From Siphonodentalium dalli (taxonomy: Eukaryota; Mollusca; Scaphopoda; Gadilida; Siphonodentaliidae): DNA of 64,000 bases. Shown piece after piece: positions 58,600-64,000 of the stretch (positions are counted from its first letter, which is position 1; every line of letters starts with the position of its first letter). Below the pieces are notes generated by a model. That model ran no database searches, was not told where the DNA came from, and saw only the letters and a program-made list of their open reading frames with translations. The stretch is from assembly GCA_032622095.1 (NCBI GenBank), contig CP136061.1, forward strand, positions 237,880,609 to 237,944,608. Direction: 5' to 3'. The translations under genes were made by a program, and so were the position numbers.

Positions 58600-59153
58600 C
58601 AGGGGGGGGTCGGAAAAAAAATTCAGGCACGTATGGCATTTTTTCCCTTTCGATCATTTTTTGTACCCACCCACCCCCACCGCCAAATTTTTTTCCGTTT
58701 TCGGCAGTTTTTTCCGACCATTTTTTGACACCCACCCCACCTTTTAACACTAAAACAGAGATTTGCGGGGGGAAATTCACTGTAAACAGCTGTATATGAA
58801 TTTCTGTGCATACTATTTATCATGGATGTTAACATGGACATGTAAATAGGAATGAGTAATTTTGAGGTCATTCGGCCAAAAAAACATGGCTGCCAGCGGC
58901 CATCTTGGATTTCAAAATTTGCAACAAAATACAACACGATAACTGCCTGCAGTCAGTTTACCAGTTAGAATTACATTATTTCTCTCATTCAAACTGATTC
59001 AAAGTGGTTTTGAAGCCCAACTCATTGCCAAAACACTAAAAACAAGCAGGAATTTTTTTTTTTAGTTGCGGAAAAAATTGCTTGTTGGTGGTTTTGACCA
59101 CCCACCCACCCCGGCATACGTGCCGGAAGAAATTTTTTCACCCCCCCCCCCTG
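58600..59153 (+). mobile_element. non-autonomous DNA transposon family B, copy 2 (554 bp)
   Basis: Same sequence as 18752-19292 with few changes, flanked by a 7-bp duplication ATGTGAT (58593-58599 and 59154-59160). The run lengths of G and C at the ends differ. A short CGTACGTGCCGGAAGAA variant is present near the right end. Confidence 0.8.
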
Positions 59154-59327
59154 ATGTGATCGGAATAAACATTATTTTAAAAACACTGGCAATTAGTGTT
59201 ACGAATGGGCACTCCGCAGTTCAACTAAATACAGGGATTTATACAAAACAATCCTAATTTGTAATTTATTTAAGTAAATTTATGTAAATATAAGTAATAA
59301 ATGGCGGACTCAATGTGGTCACGGGTT

Positions 59328-59513
59328 TTGACCACGATTAAAATTCAGCAATTTCCTTATGAACCACTTTAGGGTGATAAAGGATGGATCGGTTCTTTTC
59401 AGCTATGACATCTGTATAGTATCCTGAGTATCTGCAAAGACCCCAGGGTTGTTTTTTTCCACAGTACCTTAGATATTTGATATTAAACTCAAATTTATTC
59501 AGGGCCCATGTAA
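59328..59513 (-). repeat. inverted twin of the 186-bp insertion
   Basis: The reverse complement of 58129-58314, from TTGACCACGATTAAAATTC to GGGCCCATGTAA. The two copies flank about 1 kb containing the arm end, the HINE-like remnant and family B copy 2. Confidence 0.75.
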
Positions 59514-60745
59514 ATTTTAAGGTGATAAGTATTCATTTTCTAGACAAAAAGAACAGCAATTGAGTTGGTATTATATTTTGCTTTCTCTTTGGAGCCCAAT
59601 ATCATAATATAATCATGCATGGATCTGGTGAATGGGGCGGGGTTTCTCCCCAAAGTTGTGGGGCTTGTGGGTGCAATTGGAAATTTCAAGGTGGACACCC
59701 CTCCCCATATCAAGGGAGATCATCTAGCCTGCGGAACTAACTGCACGGAACATTAATTCCTTTACAGAAATAAATACCTGAACTTTCTTGTAAACTTGAG
59801 TGCAGAGACATGGCGACAGCGGGGGGGTGGGGGGTGGGGTGTCTCACCGCTACATCTGTTTAACATATCCATTGCTTGGCTTTGATAGGTTAAAAGTTGA
59901 AATTATTGCGCTCAACATATAGCAGCAACAGCATGCAACTGGTGCATATAAGATGTTAAATTATCCAGCTGGTTACTACTTACTTACTTACATTTTGGGT
60001 ATTGTGGGGGACACACAATCAATGAAGGAAAAGTAAGGGTACATAATACAGAAGGCATTTTCACAATGTCATCACAAACATTCAATTGTACCGGTGCTGG
60101 CACAGGACAAGGAGAGCTTATAGATGCCTATAAATAAATCAATGGGAATCAAGAAGAACTGAAGTATGTTTCCAGTTATCGGCTGCTAATGATAAAGTGC
60201 TTAAAATAAGGAAACAATGAGATCATGAAATTCCACCTTCCAACGTTCATATAAATGGGAAGGGGAGACAGCTTAATTTGTCACTAACATTACCACATTA
60301 TTGAACTGTGTAGCTTAATCATCCATCCATATGCCCTATCACTAACTCGCGGCCATTTTGGATCCACCAGGTCCGGTTCCGTGGTTTTACTTAAAGTGGT
60401 GTGAAACACTCCGGTAGGGTGATCAAATAGAAATGGAGAATAATCTTGCTCAAAGTAGTTATTTTTACGAATATTAATCCAAACTGACAACACACACCGT
60501 CATTCTGATATATTAATTAAATGCAACGACCCTCGATGTCGAAATCATTTGTGTGTGTTTGTCGTCGATAGTTGCGTCCCGAATCGAGATGTAAATATTT
60601 ACAATCGAGCGTTGTTCACTGAGACGATGTTTTATATGGAGTGGTATGGTCAATTTCTTTGAAATTGTCGGCGATGTTAGTACAATGCTACATTCCCCAG
60701 GTTATCAGTTTCACGCACCCGAACAAGTCCATAATATGTCTTTAA
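59514..60745. other. no gene; hAT-family end fragments
   Basis: 59640-59730 (GGTGCAATTGGAAATTTC, then AAGGTGGACACCCC) is the right part, and 59816-59860 (CAGAGACATGGCGACAG, then GGGGTGTCTCACC) a left end, of the hAT-like family. The rest is AT-rich with no coding signal; the minus-strand frame 60290-60493 has no recognisable domain. Confidence 0.4.
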
Positions 60746-60749
60746 CTTT

Positions 60750-60797
60750 CCATATATGGAAGTCATGAATAAAAAAATTCAAAAGCTCCATATATGG
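60750..60797. promoter_or_regulatory. pair of CArG boxes (CCATATATGG x2)
   Basis: Two perfect CC(A/T)6GG sites at 60750-60759 and 60788-60797, 38 bp apart. This is the binding motif of SRF/MADS-box factors. Each is also a perfect palindrome, so a repeat origin is possible. No nearby gene start can be assigned. Confidence 0.35.
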
Positions 60798-61088
60798 AAA
60801 TGCTTCTCCAAAACTTAGACCTGTAGGGTGCATTTACACTGCTACAGAACTGTACATAGATCTACACGCAGACTAGTGCGAAAGGGTTGATAAAGAAATG
60901 CACACCGAAAGAAAACGGTACTCGTCCCTGTGAGCAAAAATCGTGTCCGCTATACGTCAGGGTCAACGCCGAAACATTGCGAAAGGCAAATCTGTTTTGA
61001 TTAATTGTTACTCGGGCTTGGCGAATAATGTATTACAGTTTTCGTTGTCATTTCAACCCATGTATTTCGTATATTCAAGATGGACAGG

Positions 61089-61440
61089 GACGTGTCAACC
61101 GGGGTGAGGGGTGTCTCACCCCAACTTTGGTCAAAATTTTCAACAGTTGGAAATTTCATATACCTGACAAAACATTAGTTGTAATTTCCAAACCAACAAT
61201 ATGTTGAAAATGATATTGTAGTTTGATTTTCAAACATTTTGGAATATTGTTTTCTGACCAATATTTGCATAATTTCCTACCTTATATGGACAGATTGTGC
61301 CCTGGTCCCTCCCCGTGGTCAGTCAAAACTGCTAGTTAATTTAATAAAAACGATATTGTCCTACATTTGGTCAACGTTGTCATTAGAATAGTCATCAGTT
61401 GGAAATGTTTGCTACATTTGGTCAAATACAGGGTGTTGTA
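61089..61440 (+). repeat. hAT-like family, 5-prime portion
   Basis: CAGGGACGTGTCAACCGGGGTG, then GTCAAAATTTTCAACAGTTGG matches the left half of 51045-52170, with internal deletions. The right end is not found. Confidence 0.55.
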
Positions 61441-62500
61441 GCATGGATAGTAGGATACCCACTCCATACCAATCCAAAATGACCACCTCCCAGATGGTGT
61501 CAAACAGGAGACCTATATATATATATATATGCTGACGCGGCACATACCAAATCGCTGTTGTCTGCTGGTAGTTGATCCATTTTTATGTCTGCCTTAAACT
61601 GAAACGACTCCTAGTGAGTTGTCAATTACCAGAATCACGCTGGTCATCCGTGTAACGAGGACCCGGATAAGTAACGACGGACGCGACTAATCCCTCATGC
61701 TTTCCATGAGCTATGAGTTGAGGTAGGTACACACATATCGTTATTATAATACCTTGTCGGTTTCAGCAGACGATTTTGTTGTATTATTATCGTTAACAAT
61801 AGTTGGTTCTCCAATTACAACTTGCTATGTCATGCTGGATTAGATAATTTAGCATCATTTGTGACACTAAACTATGAGGTTTCGATTTATCGAAGAAAAT
61901 ATGTTCAAATAACTAATGAAAATTCATATATACGAAACCTCCTCCCTAATACATGTTTTCGTGCCGGATGATGTGTGTACCGTTCACATATATAACATAC
62001 CGTACAAAATTCAGGATTGCTATAGTTGCAAGTAAAATGGACTTTTATTCGCGTTTCCAACAACTTTGGTAGTAACGAGGACCCGTTGAATTTTATGTGG
62101 GAAAGTAACTGGACGCGAAAATTTGTAACGACGGACGCGTTTTTTTTTTCCCTCAGAAATATTTACCTTCACCGTGGCTTCACATGATATGTCATGGGCA
62201 TATATGGTCATGTTTGAAAAACAATAAAGGTAAAATATTTAGGATATGTCCAATTAATAATCAGATTTTCTTTTGCACAAGATAATGGGAAATATACTAT
62301 AACACACCGGGGCGTGTCCATGTCGTCTCCGTTGGAGCGGGTGATGCATGTCGACCTGGATTTTTCCAACTGTATCCCTTTTAACCAAACCAAACACTCC
62401 TAAAAGTTCTCAAAATTACATTTGCACCCCCCATATATATAAACAATTAGCCACGAATGAGACGGCGCGTCTTGTTATTTATAAAATCCTATTTTTCATT
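61441..62500. other. no gene; short direct repeat
   Basis: GTAACGAGGACCCG and GTAACGACGGACGCG occur at 61653-61684 and again at 62072-62139 with a longer spacer. The rest shows no coding signal. A CATATGG-type AT microsatellite lies at 61513. Confidence 0.35.
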
Positions 62501-62506
62501 TGCAGA

Positions 62507-63131
62507 CGGGGAAATATTAGTGCCTACTGAAGGCGAATTCCTGGAAGTCGATGACAGCCTAGCTTCCCCAGTGATCCCGCCTTCTGCATGGTGCTGGTAA
62601 CCAACAATGCCACGAAGTGGGAAGAAATATATAAACCTGCAATCATTACGGCAACATTCCCTTTCTCATATAAAAGACAACCCAATGTCGTGTGGAACTT
62701 GTCATAAACGCTTCCGGTCGAGTGATGAATTCAGGGCTCACAGATCTGGCCACCACCATAATGTTCTCTGCGAGAAGTGTGGTGTGATGTTATCCAGTCT
62801 ATCCATGTTCGGACAACATTACAAAATACACAACGAAGCATCAAAACAATGTTGCCCGTTTGAATGATGTGGGAAGACATGTATCAAACCAAATCTCTTC
62901 CAGTCACACGTGAACCGACATACAAAAAAGCTATCCACATGTTTGCAGAGGGTGCAACAAAACCTTTAGTTCAAAGGACATCATAAATCGACACAGCAAG
63001 GTTTGCATCGAGGAAGCCACGCACACATGTACTACATGTAATATATCATTCGTGGATTCGAGTGTACTCCGCAGGCACGAAGCATCAGTTCATGTGTATT
63101 CCCTGGGACTGAACTTGTGCCACTGATTGGC
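62507..63131 (+). pseudogene. C2H2 zinc-finger gene fragment with several breaks
   Basis: An acceptor-like TTTGCAG (62500-62506) leads into DGEILVPTEGEFLEVDDSLA. The finger array then follows: a damaged finger (GKKYINLQSLRQHSLSH), CGTCHKRF...H..H, CEKCGVML...H..H, a finger cut by TGA at 62865-62867 between its two cysteines, and after a frameshift near 62918 two further fingers (CRGCNKTF, CTTCNISF...RRHEASVH). C2H2 arrays bind DNA or RNA. At least three lesions (TAA near 62600, the TGA, the frameshift) make this a decayed exon or an unspliced pseudogene. Confidence 0.55.
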
Positions 63132-63237
63132 CAGTGACAGGTTCAGGTGGCCTGTACCCATGAATGTGCATGTGTATTCCCTTGGACTGAACCTGTGTTA
63201 CTGATTGGCCAGTGACAGGTTCAGGTGGCCTGTAGTG
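63091..63237 (+). repeat. tandem pair, 78-bp unit
   Basis: CATGTGTATTCCCTNGGACTG begins at 63091 and 63169; both units contain CTGATTGGCCAGTGACAGG and GTTCAGGTGGCCTGTA. The unit holds the small inverted repeats CACTG/CAGTG and ACAGG/CCTGT. It overlaps the end of the zinc-finger fragment. Confidence 0.8.
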
Positions 63238-63540
63238 GGGCTCCATGTGTCACAGCCGGTACTGTTACTGGCTGTTGTACAACGCGAGTGGTATGCGCTG
63301 CCCCTCTGAGTAAAAGAGCTGCCCTCTGTGTATCCCAGCTCCCTTGTAGTACCGTCATTTGTGATCGGCTTACTGGGTTGTCATGTCCCACCGGTTCGGT
63401 CGGTCTCAAAGTTGGGCCTTCCCGCCAAGTGGCGGTCCTTGCCCCCATGACATGTCAAGCGACTTTTATCGTCCCTGGCATTATAATTATCTTGGCCTGG
63501 CATCTGTTCATGAGTATAATGGTCCTATGATAGGCACCAT
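63238..63540. other. no gene recognised
   Basis: More GC-rich than its surroundings. The overlapping frames on both strands (63221-63530) are not recognisable. Confidence 0.3.
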
Positions 63541-63544
63541 CGCT

Positions 63545-64000
63545 CGATATTGGTTTGTTTAATTACATTAAATCTTTAAACAACCCAAATCGCTCTTCGA
63601 GGTCAGCCAATAATATTGACTGTCCAGATTAGCCGTGGTGTGATGATAGTTACTATCATCACCTGATAAGCCGACTGGTCCCCCTGTCCATTGGTGGTTA
63701 AAATCACTACCGTGGTAATTACTGTTTGGTGGCTCATATTCTCGTGGGCTTTGGTCCCCTTCTGGAAAACCTTCCCTATAATGGTCACTCGCATTAGCCC
63801 TTGGTTTGTTTAATCTGCTTCAACTCTCCAACAACCCAAATCGTTGTTCCAGCTCTGCAACTTTATTATTCATTTCAGTTGACTGGCCCTATGATTATTA
63901 TTTGAGTGGCTGTATAATCATATTTTGTCGTTTGGGTGTCCGATGCGTATTGGCCGTGGTCATAATTAGCAAAGGTCTGTCCCGAGTAATGACCATCATT
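63545..64000 (-). pseudogene. degenerate duplicated coding-like segment with coiled-coil motif, runs off the window
   Basis: On the minus strand, NDGHYSGQTFANYDHGQYAS onward is open from the window edge. A frame change leads to NNKVAELEQRFGLLES. Then a tyrosine/serine/asparagine-rich stretch (SDHYREGFPEGDQSPREYE, NSNYHGSDFNHQ) leads, after another frame change, to SILLADLEERFGLFKDLM. The (A/D)LE(Q/E)RFGL heptad-like motif thus appears twice, about 270 bp apart, showing a tandemly duplicated coding unit with frame breaks. I do not recognise the family. Confidence 0.35.
63640..63662. repeat. 23-base hairpin GTGATGATAGT-T-ACTATCATCAC
   Basis: Eleven-base perfect arms with a single-base loop, inside the degenerate coding-like segment. 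Confidence 0.75.

Overview
The window reads as nuclear DNA of an animal, most likely a marine invertebrate and plausibly a bivalve mollusc. The DNA is AT-rich, the one intact gene has GT-AG introns, and the gene belongs to the HSPA12 branch of the HSP70 family. The dominant repeats (122-bp tandem core, ACAG-type microsatellite tail, AT-rich end) look like the pearl/HINE elements described from bivalves. The taxon is an inference from family knowledge; no marker gene fixes it.

Layout. 1-13.2 kb is intergenic DNA with small hairpin elements, a TTAA-flanked element, hAT relatives and a 3.3-kb long-inverted-repeat element with a degenerate minisatellite core. 13.2-17.5 kb is an array of pearl/HINE-like repeats. 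17.9-25.2 kb holds the only complete gene, a four-exon HSPA12-type Hsp70 (576 codons). Its 4.55-kb first intron is filled with repeats. 25.6-31.3 kb carries a Kolobok-like element, foldbacks, a duplicated coding-like fragment on the minus strand and another HINE-like copy. 32.2-46.3 kb is a large inverted and tandemly duplicated array of HINE-like units.

46.3-58.5 kb is the most striking object. A 12,177-bp element has AG...CT ends, a 6-bp target duplication (GATTTG) and 3.6-3.8-kb inverted arms, the termini and target size expected of Maverick/Polinton elements. Each arm carries one broken copy of a zinc-finger/polyQ/A32-like packaging ATPase gene. Everything between the arms is later insertions: two tandem Harbinger-like elements, one of them hit by a hAT, and a 605-bp palindrome. 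Removing these leaves two arms meeting head to head with no loop, so the ancestral insert looks like a snap-back (palindromic) genome end.

58.5-64 kb has a second copy of an intron-1 element, two CArG-box motifs, a degenerate C2H2 zinc-finger sequence, and a degenerate duplicated coding segment on the minus strand at the edge.

Only the Hsp70 gene looks functional. Almost everything else is mobile DNA, and target duplications give the insertion order: HINE-like array, then Polinton-like palindrome, then Harbinger-like elements, then hAT and TA-flanked elements. All family assignments are from reading the sequence; no search was run.
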